Below are positions 35,856-45,751 of a DNA stretch of 64,000 bases, in pieces. The notes below the pieces were generated by a model. It was not told the origin of the DNA. It saw only the letters and a program-made list of their open reading frames with translations, and did no database searches. This DNA is from Anaerosporomusa subterranea. Lineage in GTDB: Bacteria > Bacillota > Negativicutes > Sporomusales > Acetonemataceae. Position 1 is the stretch's first letter. Every line of letters begins with the position of its first letter. The translations under genes and the position numbers were made by a program. The stretch lies in the NCBI RefSeq assembly GCF_001611555.1, contig NZ_LSGP01000013.1, positions 62,001-126,000 of the forward strand, given 5' to 3'.

Positions 35856-37946
35856 ATGCGTGTACGGGATGTCATGAGTCCTCATGTTATCACCTTGCGT
35901 CCGGCAATGACTCTGTCTGAGGCTGCAGATTTACTACGGCAGGGCAGTTTAGACGGCGCGGCTGTTGTTGACGGTGAAAATAGACTGATTGGCATTGTCA
36001 CCAAAACCCACTTTGTCCGTGAGATGGCATATGGCCCAACCCCTAATCGGACAATTGGCGAAATTATGACCACAGATGTCTACACATTGCAAGAGTCCGA
36101 AACCATTTCCCGGCTGCAGCAAAATTCTAATATTTTCCGTTTTGGCCTGTTCCCGGTCGTCAATCACCAGAACCAGCCGGTCGGTTATTTGACTCGCACC
36201 GAATTGATAAAATACTTGTCAGACCATTCGCTCTATCTGGCTGAAGAACTCAAGGCTGTGCTGAACTCGGCTTACAATGGCATCGTCGTGACTAATGCGG
36301 AGGGCGTTATCACCTTGTTCAATCCGGCGGCCGAAGCCATTACCGGCCTGGACGCGAGCAAGGTTGTCGGTCAAATGGCCGAACAAGTCATTCCTAACAC
36401 CGGTATGCAGCGCGTGTTGGAAACCGGTGTTATGGAAGTCAACCAGCAGCAGACTATTCAAAATAGTCATATTTTGTCAAATCGCTCGCCGATTTTTAAA
36501 GATAATAAACTTCTTGGCGCTGTAGCTATTTTTCAAGACATTACTGAATTGCAAGCCGTGGCTGACGAGTTAGAAACTGTCAAAAAGCTTAAAAGCACAC
36601 TAGAGTCGATTCTTGAAAGCGGCTTCGAGTGTGTAGTAGTGGTTGACACGCAGGGTAAAATCACAATGCTAAACCAGGCGTATTGTGACTTTCTTGGCAA
36701 AGATTCTAAACAAGTTATCGGTATGCATGTGGCTGATGTGATCGAGAATACACGGATGCATATCGTGGCCCAAAGCGGAAAAGCAGAGATTGCCGCTATG
36801 CAGCGAATCGGCGACAATAACGTTGTCGTCACTCGCATGCCAATCATCAAAGACGGCGAAATCGTCGGCGCAGTCGGCAAGGTGTTGTTCCGCGATGTTA
36901 AAGACTTAAAATCGCTGGTCCGCAAATTTAACAATCTGCAGTCTGAGTTAGAATACTATAAAGAGGAACTTCGCAAAGTCCAAGGTGGCAAGCATACCTT
37001 TGAAAGCATTATCGGCGGAAGTGAAAAGATAGCATGGCTAAAAGCCATCGGTGCTAAAGCCGCAAAAGGAAGCTCAACTGTGCTTATCTTGGGCGAAAGT
37101 GGGACAGGCAAAGAACTGTTCGCTCACGCCATCCACACTAATAGTCCACGCCGCAATGAACCCTTCATCAAGGTCAACTGCGCGGCGGTCCCGGAAAACT
37201 TGCTTGAGTCTGAATTGTTTGGTTATGATGACGGTGCCTTTACCGGCGCTCGCAAGGGCGGCAAACCGGGCAAGTTCGAACTAGCTAACGGCGGCACGAT
37301 TTTTCTCGATGAAATTGGCGATATGACCTTGTCGATGCAGGCCAAGCTGCTGCGCGTTTTGCAAGAACGCGAGATTGAACGGGTTGGGTCGACCAAAACG
37401 CTAAAAATAGATGTTCGAGTCGTTGCAGCGACAAATTGTGATCTGGAGCAGATGATCGAGCAAGGAGAATTCCGCCAGGATCTATATTATCGCCTGAACA
37501 TCATTTCCTTGCATATACCGCCGCTGCGAGAGCGGCGTGAAGATATTCCACAGCTTTGCATTAGTTTATTACAGAAAATTAATAACCGGACTCCACACGA
37601 TGTTGAGGGGGTTTCTCCCGATGCGATGAATTACTTGCTTGGCTATGATTGGCCTGGCAATGTGAGGGAACTGGAGAACGTCTTGGAACGAGCTGTCAAC
37701 TTTATGGATGATGATCAGTTTATCTTGCCGGAACACTTGCCGCCGGTGATCAAGAAGCAGTACCGGCAGCGGGAAACGACTGATTCGGTCAAAGATCTGG
37801 CAGGAATACGCTTTGACGCGGAGAAACAAGCAATAGTAAAAGCCATCGAAGCGGCGGGCGGTAATAAGAGCCAAGCTGCCAAGATACTGGGGATTCACCG
37901 GTCTGGCTTTTATCAAAAACTAAGAAAATACCACATCGATCCCTAA
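35856..37946 (+). CDS. sigma54-dependent transcriptional activator with CBS and PAS domains
   Basis: The 696-residue regulator has two N-terminal CBS repeats (about 1-125, [15 protein letters not shown] and [12 protein letters not shown]). Two PAS domains follow (about 130-245 and 255-365), then an AAA+ sigma54-interaction domain and a Fis-type HTH (about 655-690, [17 protein letters not shown]). The AAA+ domain has Walker A GESGTGKE (413-420) and the sigma54 loop GAFTGA (460-465). CBS repeats often bind adenylates, and PAS domains bind small acids or cofactors. It lies next to a locus with three -24/-12 promoters and a shared palindrome and is the obvious activator (inference). ATG 35856 follows CGGAGGGG. 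Confidence 0.93.
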   Translation: MRVRDVMSPHVITLRPAMTLSEAADLLRQGSLDGAAVVDGENRLIGIVTKTHFVREMAYGPTPNRTIGEIMTTDVYTLQESETISRLQQNSNIFRFGLFPVVNHQNQPVGYLTRTELIKYLSDHSLYLAEELKAVLNSAYNGIVVTNAEGVITLFNPAAEAITGLDASKVVGQMAEQVIPNTGMQRVLETGVMEVNQQQTIQNSHILSNRSPIFKDNKLLGAVAIFQDITELQAVADELETVKKLKSTLESILESGFECVVVVDTQGKITMLNQAYCDFLGKDSKQVIGMHVADVIENTRMHIVAQSGKAEIAAMQRIGDNNVVVTRMPIIKDGEIVGAVGKVLFRDVKDLKSLVRKFNNLQSELEYYKEELRKVQGGKHTFESIIGGSEKIAWLKAIGAKAAKGSSTVLILGESGTGKELFAHAIHTNSPRRNEPFIKVNCAAVPENLLESELFGYDDGAFTGARKGGKPGKFELANGGTIFLDEIGDMTLSMQAKLLRVLQEREIERVGSTKTLKIDVRVVAATNCDLEQMIEQGEFRQDLYYRLNIISLHIPPLRERREDIPQLCISLLQKINNRTPHDVEGVSPDAMNYLLGYDWPGNVRELENVLERAVNFMDDDQFILPEHLPPVIKKQYRQRETTDSVKDLAGIRFDAEKQAIVKAIEAAGGNKSQAAKILGIHRSGFYQKLRKYHIDP

Positions 37947-37975
37947 TCATGAGAAGTATTCCAGGAGGCGCAGGA

Positions 37976-38173
37976 ATGTGGACTGTTATCTATATTGCCG
38001 CAGGCCGCTCGCAGGCGGACAAAATCAGATCAACGCTGCTCGAGGGTGGCGTCTTGGCTGATGCCAGACCAGTTGGCATGTCGTTATCTGGTGATGGTTT
38101 GTTTGAAATTCTGGTGCTGGAATCGGAAGCCGAAGAGGCAAATTTGATTCTTTGCCGACATACTATTACCTAA
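37976..38173 (+). CDS. small DUF2007-like putative signal-transducing protein
   Basis: A 65-residue protein starting at ATG 37976, seven bases after AGGAGG. It reads WTVIYIAAGRSQADKI, then VGMSLSGDGLFEILV and a SEAEEAN helix, a pattern resembling DUF2007-type proteins found near glycolytic genes in Firmicutes. It sits 49 bases before pyruvate kinase and is likely co-transcribed. Function unknown. Confidence 0.65.
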   Translation: MWTVIYIAAGRSQADKIRSTLLEGGVLADARPVGMSLSGDGLFEILVLESEAEEANLILCRHTIT

Positions 38174-38222
38174 CTTTTGAACATACTGCTAAAGACCGGA
38201 ATTTTGATAGGAGTGAAAATTA

Positions 38223-39977
38223 ATGCATAAAAAAACCAAGATTGTATGCACAGTTGGGCCGAGCACTGATCAGCCGGATGTTCTTAATAACATGCTGGCC
38301 GCGGGGATGAACGTCGCTCGGTTTAACTTTTCACACGGCAACCATGCTGATCATGCTAAACGAATCGCTATGGTTCGCGCTGCGGCTGCCAAACTTGGCA
38401 AACCGGTTGCGCTGATGCTTGATACGAAAGGACCGGAGATGCGTCTGGGGAATTTCGCCGATGGCAAGGTCGAATTGTTGCAGGGCCAAACTTTTACTCT
38501 GACGTCCCGTGACGTGGTAGGTACAAATGAGATTGTCAGCGTCAACCATAAAGGTTTACCTGATGAAGTTGCACCTGGTAACATCATACTTTTATCAGAC
38601 GGCCTAGTGTCGCTCGAAGTTATAGCTGTCAAGAACTGCGATATTGTTACCACTGTTCGTAATAGTGGCGTCATCAGCAACTATAAACGCGTGGCAGCAC
38701 CTGGGGTCAGTGTCAATCTGCCACCGCTTTCTGAACAAGATGTCGCAGACATTTTGTTTGGTGTATCAGAGAACATGGACTTTATCGCAGCCTCGTTTGT
38801 CCAACGTGCGGCCGACATCTTATCCATTCGCCGCGTGCTCGAAGACGCCAAAGCTCAGATGGACATTATTGCAAAAATTGAGAACGCCGAAGGCGTCAAA
38901 AACATTGACGAGATTCTGACTGTCGCCGATGGCTTGATGGTGGCCCGCGGCGATCTGGGAGTGGAGATTCCGACCGAAGAAGTGCCGCTGGTACAGAAGA
39001 TGCTGATTAAGAAAGCCAACCAAGCCGGAAAACCAGTTATTACAGCAACCCAGATGCTCGAATCGATGATAACCAATCCGCGTCCGACCCGGGCAGAGGC
39101 CAGCGATGTTGCCAATGCGATCATGGATGGCTCTGACGCCATCATGCTAAGTGGTGAAACCGCTTCTGGCGCGTATCCGGTTGAAACAGTCGAGACAATG
39201 GCGCGAATTGCCGTGAAGACGGAGTCGGCGCTCAATTATCGGGAAATTTTAACCGCCAAAGCCGGCTGTATTGAACGAACGACAACAGATGCAATTAGCC
39301 ATGCGACAGTGCAGATAGCTCATGATTTGGGAGCAGCGGCAATTATTACCTCCACTGAGTCTGGTCACACCGGTCGGATGGTGTCAAAATATCGCCCCCA
39401 GGCTGTCATTGTTGCAGTGACGTCAAAAGAAAAGACAGTGCGTCGCCTCTGCCTGCAGTGGGGCGTTCATCCGACTCTCGGCCCAAGCTTCGCCAGTACT
39501 GACGAATTATTTTCTAATGCGATCTCCAGTGCTCTGTCAACAGGCCTAGTCAAAGAAGGTGATTTGGTCGTTATCACAGCTGGCTTGCCTGTCGGTACTA
39601 GCGGCACAACCAATCTAATCCGCGTCCATGTCGTTGGCAATGTGCTGATGAATGGCATGGGCATTGGTAAGAAAGCTGTGACTGGCACAGTTTGTGTTGT
39701 TCGCTCAATCGATGACTTGAAATCTAAATTTAGACCTGGCGATATCCTGGTCATCTCCAATGTTGATGAAGAATCGGCGCAATACGCGTCGCAAGCATCT
39801 GCGATTGTCGCAGAGGAAGCCGGACTGACATCAAATGCCGCTATCATCGGCATCAGCTATGGCATGCCTGTCCTTGTCGGAGTCGATGGCGTAACTGCCG
39901 CTCTGACTGATGGCATTGTTGTTACCGTCGATGCGGCCAGAGGGTTGTTATATCAAGGACAAATTAACGCTCGCTAA
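38223..39977 (+). CDS. pyk: pyruvate kinase with C-terminal PEP-utiliser-like domain
   Basis: A 584-residue enzyme making pyruvate and ATP from PEP and ADP. N-terminal TKIVCTVGPS, the IAKIENAEGV active-site strand, MVARGDLGVEIP and ATQMLESM are diagnostic. The extra C-terminal 100 residues (GDILVISNVDEESAQYASQASAIV) are the mobile-domain-like extension found in Bacillus pyruvate kinases. ATG 38223 follows AGGAG. Confidence 0.97.
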   Translation: MHKKTKIVCTVGPSTDQPDVLNNMLAAGMNVARFNFSHGNHADHAKRIAMVRAAAAKLGKPVALMLDTKGPEMRLGNFADGKVELLQGQTFTLTSRDVVGTNEIVSVNHKGLPDEVAPGNIILLSDGLVSLEVIAVKNCDIVTTVRNSGVISNYKRVAAPGVSVNLPPLSEQDVADILFGVSENMDFIAASFVQRAADILSIRRVLEDAKAQMDIIAKIENAEGVKNIDEILTVADGLMVARGDLGVEIPTEEVPLVQKMLIKKANQAGKPVITATQMLESMITNPRPTRAEASDVANAIMDGSDAIMLSGETASGAYPVETVETMARIAVKTESALNYREILTAKAGCIERTTTDAISHATVQIAHDLGAAAIITSTESGHTGRMVSKYRPQAVIVAVTSKEKTVRRLCLQWGVHPTLGPSFASTDELFSNAISSALSTGLVKEGDLVVITAGLPVGTSGTTNLIRVHVVGNVLMNGMGIGKKAVTGTVCVVRSIDDLKSKFRPGDILVISNVDEESAQYASQASAIVAEEAGLTSNAAIIGISYGMPVLVGVDGVTAALTDGIVVTVDAARGLLYQGQINAR

Positions 39978-40021
39978 GCAACGGCAAAACCGACTAAAAG
40001 GGCAGTGGAGGAGGAGAGTGC

Positions 40022-41398
40022 ATGGCCTGGCTTTTTCTACTGCTGAGTGCGGCGTTTCTCCTCCTGGCCGTGTTTATCGCGCGCAGCCGGGGCTTGGAAT
40101 GGAAGCTGCGCAAGGCTGAAGCCCAGCTGGCTAAGCTAGCAGGCAAGAACGTATCTGCAGCCGAACGCTATCAATTACTGAAGACCTTGTTTGTACTGAT
40201 TGCCCAGAAGCCAGACGGAGCTGATGATAAGGTGGCCTATAAGGCGATCGATTTGTTGCAGTTGGCCTACGGCCAGGGACTAGCGCGGCCGGATGAACCG
40301 GTTAGCATTACCGCGTTGGTCGGATCGTTACTCAGCCAAGGCAGATCCGATCTGGCAGCCGCTGTCTTGGATACCTATCGAGGCTTGTTGCGTGACCTGG
40401 GCAGCGCCGAAATGGCTGCTGAGCAATTGCAGACCGTAGGGGTCATGGCCATGAAGGCCAAACAATCCTTTGTCGCCGCTAAAGCAATCGATATATTGTT
40501 CACCGTATTTGAAAAGCCTGAAAAGGCGGCAGATCCAAAAGCTGTTACCGCCGCACTAGGGGCGGTCAGAGTGATTGGTAAATTTGCTCTCAAACGTGGA
40601 GAACAGGACTTCTTCCGCGAACTTGTGGTTCGCCTACGTGGCTTTTTGGTTGCCAGTCCGCAGCCTGCTGTTTCGGCAGCTTCGTTAGTAGCAGTTTTTT
40701 CTCTCTGGATGCAGGTCATTGTTAGCAAACAGGATGAAGTAGCTTTGCCGCTCTTGCTCGACTGTGCCCAGGAATTAGTCGACCGTAAGGTAATTGATAA
40801 ATCGATCATTAGTGGTATTCTCTCAGAATGGCGGGACCTTGCCGGCATAGCTAGCTTGAATCCGCACAGTCAGATGGCTGCCATCATTATCAAGGACATG
40901 GTGAAACTAGCCGAGAAGACGCAAGACGCCGCACTGTGGGGCAGTATGGTATCAGCAGTGATGAAAACTGTGCGTGTAGTTATCGACCAATACGGAACTG
41001 GTTACGCGTTTCTTTTGCTGTACCCACTGCTTGATGCCAGCCGTAAAATGCTGGGCGCTCAGATCCGTTTCCCGGCCGAAACAGCTGTTAGTGATTTTCG
41101 CCAGCATGCGTTATTTAGTGTGGTCAAGGAATTCCTGGCTGTTGCCGAGTTTGTCGCTCGCTCGCGGATAGCAGGGACAACCTATGACGTGGTTGAGGAA
41201 TTCTACCACTTCTGGCGTGATGATCAGGAGTTAAACTATAAAATAAAATCAGCGAAAAAGTTCTTCCAACTACTCATCTTATTTTGGCAAAAGCACATGG
41301 CACGACAAGCAAGTAAGCAAATGTCGCCGCAGCCCGAACTGTTAGAGCCGCCAGTGTTGACCGCAACAGATCTTGAACGACTTGGCTTCATGACATAG
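40022..41398 (+). CDS. membrane-anchored helical protein of unknown function
   Basis: The 458-residue product has one N-terminal membrane helix (2-20), a basic stretch and then a long, almost wholly alpha-helical region with Ala/Leu-rich repeats that look HEAT/TPR-like. I do not recognise a domain. ATG 40022 follows GGAGGAGGAG. It lies 44 bases after pyk and is closed by a terminator. Confidence 0.7.
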   Translation: MAWLFLLLSAAFLLLAVFIARSRGLEWKLRKAEAQLAKLAGKNVSAAERYQLLKTLFVLIAQKPDGADDKVAYKAIDLLQLAYGQGLARPDEPVSITALVGSLLSQGRSDLAAAVLDTYRGLLRDLGSAEMAAEQLQTVGVMAMKAKQSFVAAKAIDILFTVFEKPEKAADPKAVTAALGAVRVIGKFALKRGEQDFFRELVVRLRGFLVASPQPAVSAASLVAVFSLWMQVIVSKQDEVALPLLLDCAQELVDRKVIDKSIISGILSEWRDLAGIASLNPHSQMAAIIIKDMVKLAEKTQDAALWGSMVSAVMKTVRVVIDQYGTGYAFLLLYPLLDASRKMLGAQIRFPAETAVSDFRQHALFSVVKEFLAVAEFVARSRIAGTTYDVVEEFYHFWRDDQELNYKIKSAKKFFQLLILFWQKHMARQASKQMSPQPELLEPPVLTATDLERLGFMT

Positions 41399-41416
41399 TA
41401 ATGCTTACTCGCACGC

Positions 41417-41454
41417 AGAAACGCCGCCTACAAATAGTAGACGGCGTTTCTTTT
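41417..41454 (+). terminator. Rho-independent terminator after the 458-residue protein gene
   Basis: A stem of about 13 bp with one mismatch, AAAT-type loop and TTTCTTTT tail. It lies between convergent genes. Confidence 0.85.
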
Positions 41455-41520
41455 GCTAGATGCTCAGAGTGCTGGAGGAAACGATGAACCGGATACGTTG
41501 CCTCGCCAGTTTGCCTACTG

Positions 41521-42645
41521 TTACTCCTGCGCTCGTTGGCGGGGGACTTTGCCAGTCAGTAGCAGGGATACGGCAGGAAACTGCTGGCTCAAGCGCAGCA
41601 CCGCGTACGACAGGATCAAGCTGATGACGACTGTGGCGCTAAAGAACAACAGTGAAATTGGCACCGTCATCACCAACTGATAGTTCGTCACGACCTCGCT
41701 AAGGCCGCTCATAACAAAGGGATGAACCAAATAGATAAAGAACGAATGCTTGGCTAAAATGTTCAAGAGCTGCGTCACAGCAGGTGGTTGCGGATTTGCC
41801 AATACCTGACTTAAATATAGCGCAGCAGCCCCAGTATAAATTACCCCCATCGGGCTGAGCTGATGAATGGTGAACGCTGCTCGTTCCAGTGAAAATCCCA
41901 GTCCTAATACGACGAAATAATAGGAGCCTAACATCAAGGTGAGTGAACCCCAGAAACAGCCCCTGACAGTTGCCTGCCACTGCTTGAGCTCATCCTGCCA
42001 TTGCAGATGGCGCAGCGCAAATACGGCTCCGAGCATGAAAATCCAGAGATAATGCAGTAACCAATAGTTCAATCGGTATTCGATTAACAGCTTCAGCCAG
42101 TAATCACTTACTGTTGGCTTAAATGAATAACTCGAATAGGCATTAAATAGAATCTGCAAAATTAACAAGCCAGTCAGACGTGATAAAGGCCGAGCTGCCA
42201 GCCAAACTGCCAGCAGCCAAAGCAGCGGCAGGCACAGGAGAAATACGAGCAGAATCACCAAAAAATATAACTGGTATGAGGCTAAGCCAAACAATAGATA
42301 CTCTGATAGCTTTGGCAGTTGCCAGATTGTCGTGTCGTCATAGAAGAAGGTATAGCTGGCCATATACAGTAGAGACCAAGAAAGATATGGTATGAATACA
42401 GCCCGAATTCGGCTAAATGGAATTGACGTCAATCCCTCACTCCGCTGGTCAGGTTGATAAAAGATGCCAAACGCGGTGATAAAGAAAAAGATCGGTACAG
42501 AAAAGCGGGAGACGATCTCAAACAGAGCGAACAAATGAATATTGACATCCGGATTTGACAACGACCAAGCACCGGTATGAATACCGATGACACCTAGCAT
42601 CGCTAGGCCGCGAATATGTTCAATGGCTACGATTCGCTGTGACAT
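41521..42645 (-). CDS. acyltransferase 3 family membrane protein
   Basis: A 374-residue protein with about ten membrane segments and the family N-terminus AIEHIRGLAMLGVIGIHTG, which places the catalytic His in the first segment. Such proteins O-acylate envelope polysaccharides or exported sugars. The minus-strand ATG at 42645 follows AGGAG and overlaps the end of the upstream EamA gene by 26 bases, implying translational coupling. Confidence 0.85.
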   Translation of the reverse strand: MSQRIVAIEHIRGLAMLGVIGIHTGAWSLSNPDVNIHLFALFEIVSRFSVPIFFFITAFGIFYQPDQRSEGLTSIPFSRIRAVFIPYLSWSLLYMASYTFFYDDTTIWQLPKLSEYLLFGLASYQLYFLVILLVFLLCLPLLWLLAVWLAARPLSRLTGLLILQILFNAYSSYSFKPTVSDYWLKLLIEYRLNYWLLHYLWIFMLGAVFALRHLQWQDELKQWQATVRGCFWGSLTLMLGSYYFVVLGLGFSLERAAFTIHQLSPMGVIYTGAAALYLSQVLANPQPPAVTQLLNILAKHSFFIYLVHPFVMSGLSEVVTNYQLVMTVPISLLFFSATVVISLILSYAVLRLSQQFPAVSLLLTGKVPRQRAQE

Positions 42646-43582
42646 GTTGACTCCTATTCTCGTTACTCGGGTCTTTGTGATTGTTGCTAGCCGAATTGAT
42701 CCAGTAGACTCCGCCTAATACGAATATACCGCCAATTAATACAAAAGGGCTGAGGGTTTCTCCCATGAATAGCAGGCCAGCAATAATCGCGAATAATGGA
42801 TTCATATAGCTGAATACCGCCGTTCGGACCGCGCCAATAGTTTCGATCCCGACATACCAAATATAGTATGCGTAAACAGAACAGAGTAAGGCGAGATACA
42901 ACGCCGCGCCCACGGTGGGCAATGTTATCCTACTTAGAGCCTGCCAAATCGGCTCCGCTGCGAATAGGCCGGGGATCAACGCCGCTGGCAACAGCATGAG
43001 TGTGCCGATAATATGGATGTAGGCAATAGCGACAAATGGACGATATTTTTTCATTACCGTTTTTCCATAGAGTGTGAATCCTGCCCAAACCAACGCGTTG
43101 CAAAGCAGCAATAATTCGCCGATAATGTTTGTTGACTGAAACAGCGCGTTGAAACTGCCTTTGGTAATGACCAGCACGACCCCGCCAAACGCAGCGAGAA
43201 TACCAGTCACACTTCGCCATCCCAGACGCTCGCCGCCGGTTATGGCAGACAGCAGCGCAGTAGCGATCGGACTGGTCGCGATAATTAGCGCAGCGTCAAT
43301 ACTAGTGGTATACTGCAGGGCTGTGTATTGAATCCAGAAATACGAAGTAATCGCCATAAATCCTAAGATGACAAACTGAGGTAAATCAATGCGTTCGATC
43401 TTGTTGTCAGTCATGGAACGCAGCATTAGCGCCATGACGAGCGAAGCCAGGAGAAATCGTAAAGTTACCAGATGTAGCGGCGCCAATTCGCGCATGCCGA
43501 TTTGAGCAGCAGCGAATGATGTGCCCCATAGCAGGGACACTGCGGTTAAAGCAACATAAAGAAGTGGTGGACGTATGGACAT
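42620..43582 (-). CDS. EamA/DMT family transporter
   Basis: A 320-residue protein with ten hydrophobic helices in two EamA repeats (SLLWGTSFAAAQIGMREL in the first; LCNALVWAGFTLYGK in the second). Family members export metabolites and amino acids; the substrate is unknown. ATG follows AAGGAGA by seven bases. Confidence 0.87.
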   Translation of the reverse strand: MSIRPPLLYVALTAVSLLWGTSFAAAQIGMRELAPLHLVTLRFLLASLVMALMLRSMTDNKIERIDLPQFVILGFMAITSYFWIQYTALQYTTSIDAALIIATSPIATALLSAITGGERLGWRSVTGILAAFGGVVLVITKGSFNALFQSTNIIGELLLLCNALVWAGFTLYGKTVMKKYRPFVAIAYIHIIGTLMLLPAALIPGLFAAEPIWQALSRITLPTVGAALYLALLCSVYAYYIWYVGIETIGAVRTAVFSYMNPLFAIIAGLLFMGETLSPFVLIGGIFVLGGVYWINSASNNHKDPSNENRSQHVTANRSH

Positions 43583-43647
43583 AAATAGTCTCCTTACATG
43601 GAAAACTTGACGGAATATGGTAATTTGCCGATGAGCGTGCTATACTT

Positions 43648-43656
43648 ATTATAACA
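43648..43656 (-). promoter_or_regulatory. extended -10 promoter candidate for the EamA-acyltransferase pair
   Basis: The minus strand reads TGT-TATAAT, a perfect extended -10, about 65 bases upstream of the EamA start. A poorer TTGCCG-containing candidate faces the peroxiredoxin gene on the other strand. Confidence 0.45.
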
Positions 43657-43695
43657 TGGAAAAGCAGTAAGAAATAGGCCGAAAGGAGGGAGCCA

Positions 43696-44160
43696 ATGGA
43701 AGAAGTAGTTCTTGGAGTCCAGGCGCCAGACTTTCGTCTTAGTGGGGTTGGCGGTGACGCCCAGCTTAGCGATTATCGGGGCAAAAAGGTTGTTCTGTAT
43801 TTCTACCCGCGTGACAACACCGCTGGCTGTAGCAATCAAGCTCTCGGGTTTCGCGAACTGGCAAATGACTTCGCAGCCTTGGGAGCAGTCATTTTGGGAG
43901 TAAGCCGGGATAGTTTAGCCTCACACGAGAAATTCGCCGCTAAGCTCGAACTGCCGTTTTTGCTGTTAAGTGATGGCGAAGGCGTGGTGTGCGAGCTATA
44001 CCAGGTATTGAAAGAAAAAAATCTCTATGGCAAAAAATCAATCGGCATCGAACGTTCCACATTTATTATTGACGAGAAGGGAATCGTTCGTCACATTTTC
44101 CGTAAGGTCAAAGTGGCTGGTCATGCCGAAGCGGTACTTCAGTTGTTAAAACAGCTGTAA
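43696..44160 (+). CDS. thioredoxin-dependent peroxiredoxin, Bcp/PrxQ family
   Basis: A 154-residue thiol peroxidase with peroxidatic Cys45 in NTAGCSNQ. The usual resolving Cys five residues later is replaced by Leu50, so it may act as a 1-Cys type or use another cysteine. ATG 43696 follows GAAAGGAGGG. It reduces H2O2 and organic hydroperoxides in the cytoplasm. Confidence 0.9.
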   Translation: MEEVVLGVQAPDFRLSGVGGDAQLSDYRGKKVVLYFYPRDNTAGCSNQALGFRELANDFAALGAVILGVSRDSLASHEKFAAKLELPFLLLSDGEGVVCELYQVLKEKNLYGKKSIGIERSTFIIDEKGIVRHIFRKVKVAGHAEAVLQLLKQL

Positions 44161-44191
44161 CTATAATATTGATTTTTGGGAGGATGTTAGT

Positions 44192-45055
44192 ATGAAGCCA
44201 CTAGGGTTAGTTGATGGACGTATTGTTGATCTATCGGAAAATGTCGTGCCAATGGAAGATCGCGGTCATCAATTCGGCGATGGGGTTTATGAAGTTACTC
44301 GTCTGTACAATGGCAAACTGTTCGCCTTCCATGCGCACATGGAGCGCCTATTTCGCTCGTTGCGCGAACTGCGCATTCCGGTTGTCTACACAGAGGAAGA
44401 CCTGCGCACCGCACATCAAGCGCTGGTCGACGAAAGCGGCATTACAGAAGCCGGCATTTATTTGCAGATTACCCGTGGCGTTGCGCCGCGCGGCCATAAC
44501 TTCCCCGAGAACACGGTGCCCCGGCTGACCATGTCAATCCGGCCGGCTAACAACGCTACCGCTACCTTGGCGAAAACGGGCGCGAAGGGCCTTTTCACCG
44601 AAGATGAGCGCTGGCTGCGCTGCGATATTAAATCCCTAAACCTGCTAGGTAACGTTCTGGCTAAGCAGAAGGCTAAAGAAAATGGCTGCTTTGAGGCGAT
44701 TATGTTCCGTGAAAACGGCGTAGTCACTGAAGGCACCTCGAGCACGTTCATGGTCGTCAAAGGCGGCGTGATCTGGACCCATCCCTTGACTAAGCTTATC
44801 CTGCCCAGCGTCACCCGCAAAATCATTATTGATCAAATTCTTCCAGGTCTTGACGTGCCAGTCATTGAGAAGACCTTTGACGTTGCGTTTGCCAAAGCAG
44901 CTGACGAAGCGTTTGTCTGCGGCACCCAGACAGAAATTATGCCACTGATCGCGCTCGACAACCAGCCGGTCGGCAACGGTGCTGTAGGCCCGATCGCCAA
45001 GAAGATTCAAGACGCATACCAGGCGATCATCGACAAGGAATGCGACAGAAAATAA
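44192..45055 (+). CDS. dat: D-amino acid transaminase (aminotransferase class IV)
   Basis: A 287-residue PLP enzyme of fold type IV. Lys147 in CDIKSLNLLGN is the Schiff-base lysine, and the RGVAPRGHNFP and TEGTSSTFM segments match bacterial D-alanine/D-amino-acid transaminases. It makes D-glutamate or D-alanine for peptidoglycan and spore cortex. ATG 44192 follows GGGAGG. Confidence 0.9.
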   Translation: MKPLGLVDGRIVDLSENVVPMEDRGHQFGDGVYEVTRLYNGKLFAFHAHMERLFRSLRELRIPVVYTEEDLRTAHQALVDESGITEAGIYLQITRGVAPRGHNFPENTVPRLTMSIRPANNATATLAKTGAKGLFTEDERWLRCDIKSLNLLGNVLAKQKAKENGCFEAIMFRENGVVTEGTSSTFMVVKGGVIWTHPLTKLILPSVTRKIIIDQILPGLDVPVIEKTFDVAFAKAADEAFVCGTQTEIMPLIALDNQPVGNGAVGPIAKKIQDAYQAIIDKECDRK

Positions 45056-45066
45056 TCAAGCATAAG

Positions 45067-45096
45067 AAAAACGAGCGGGGAACCCGCTCGTTTTTT
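45067..45096 (+). terminator. Rho-independent terminator after dat
   Basis: A perfect 12-bp stem of the AAAACGAGCGGG type, three-base loop and six T. Confidence 0.95.
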
Positions 45097-45157
45097 CATA
45101 CCATTAGAATGTACTTATTAATCTCTGTGCTTTTGTGAAATTGTGTCCGTGGTTCCC

Positions 45158-45505
45158 CTAATCCAACTTAATCGCGATAAAGTCGTTAATTTGAAACGGC
45201 GCATCCTGTATTGCCTGTTCAGGCAGGATCGCAAAATGGCGGAAGAACTTTTTGGCGCCGATATAAGCGCCTTTGGCTGCGTAACGCACGGGAAAGGCAT
45301 TGGCTTTTTGCTCATCTAGCGGCATGATCCCCAAGGTCTTATTATTTGTGTCAAACCCTAACATGCAGAAATGCCTTTCAGATAGTAGTTCTGTTGCCTT
45401 TTTGTTGAAAACAATACGTCCATTAGCTCTGACTTCGACCATAGGAGAATTGGACTTGGCAGCGCGTTCTTTGCGTGGCTCAAACAGGGTAAAAGAATAA
45501 TCCAT
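45158..45505 (-). CDS. conserved-looking hypothetical protein
   Basis: A 115-residue soluble protein (MDYSFTLFEP start; RHFCMLGFD; GAKKFFRHF; INDFIAIKLD end) with mixed alpha/beta composition. I do not recognise the family. A good AAGGAG site precedes the minus-strand ATG at 45505. Confidence 0.65.
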   Translation of the reverse strand: MDYSFTLFEPRKERAAKSNSPMVEVRANGRIVFNKKATELLSERHFCMLGFDTNNKTLGIMPLDEQKANAFPVRYAAKGAYIGAKKFFRHFAILPEQAIQDAPFQINDFIAIKLD

Positions 45506-45698
45506 CGTTTTTACACTCCTTCAATAAAAATTGCAAGCTCTCTATAACAAAGTATGCACAAAACTCGCATATCATAAACAATCATATCCAAAAATGGTAT
45601 AATTTTTTTATTACAATAAAATTTATAAGTTTTGCGAATAGGGCGAGGCTGCGTTTTCACCTGTACTTCCCCTAACCGCCGTTGCGCTGTTCCGTCCC

Positions 45699-45727
45699 TT
45701 GGCAGATTTGTGTTATTTCGTTATAAT
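45699..45727 (+). promoter_or_regulatory. sigma-A promoter upstream of two small membrane-protein genes
   Basis: TTGGCA (45699-45704), 17-base spacer and a perfect TATAAT (45722-45727) end 24 bases before GTG 45752. This argues against the longer open frame beginning at 45632, which would contain the promoter. Confidence 0.8.
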
Positions 45728-45751
45728 GAAGGGGAAAGAGAGGCGATTTCA

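Noticed and set aside
41453-41680. Plus-strand frame opposite the acyltransferase gene
   Set aside because: It is mostly antisense to a well-supported membrane protein gene and lacks its own family features.
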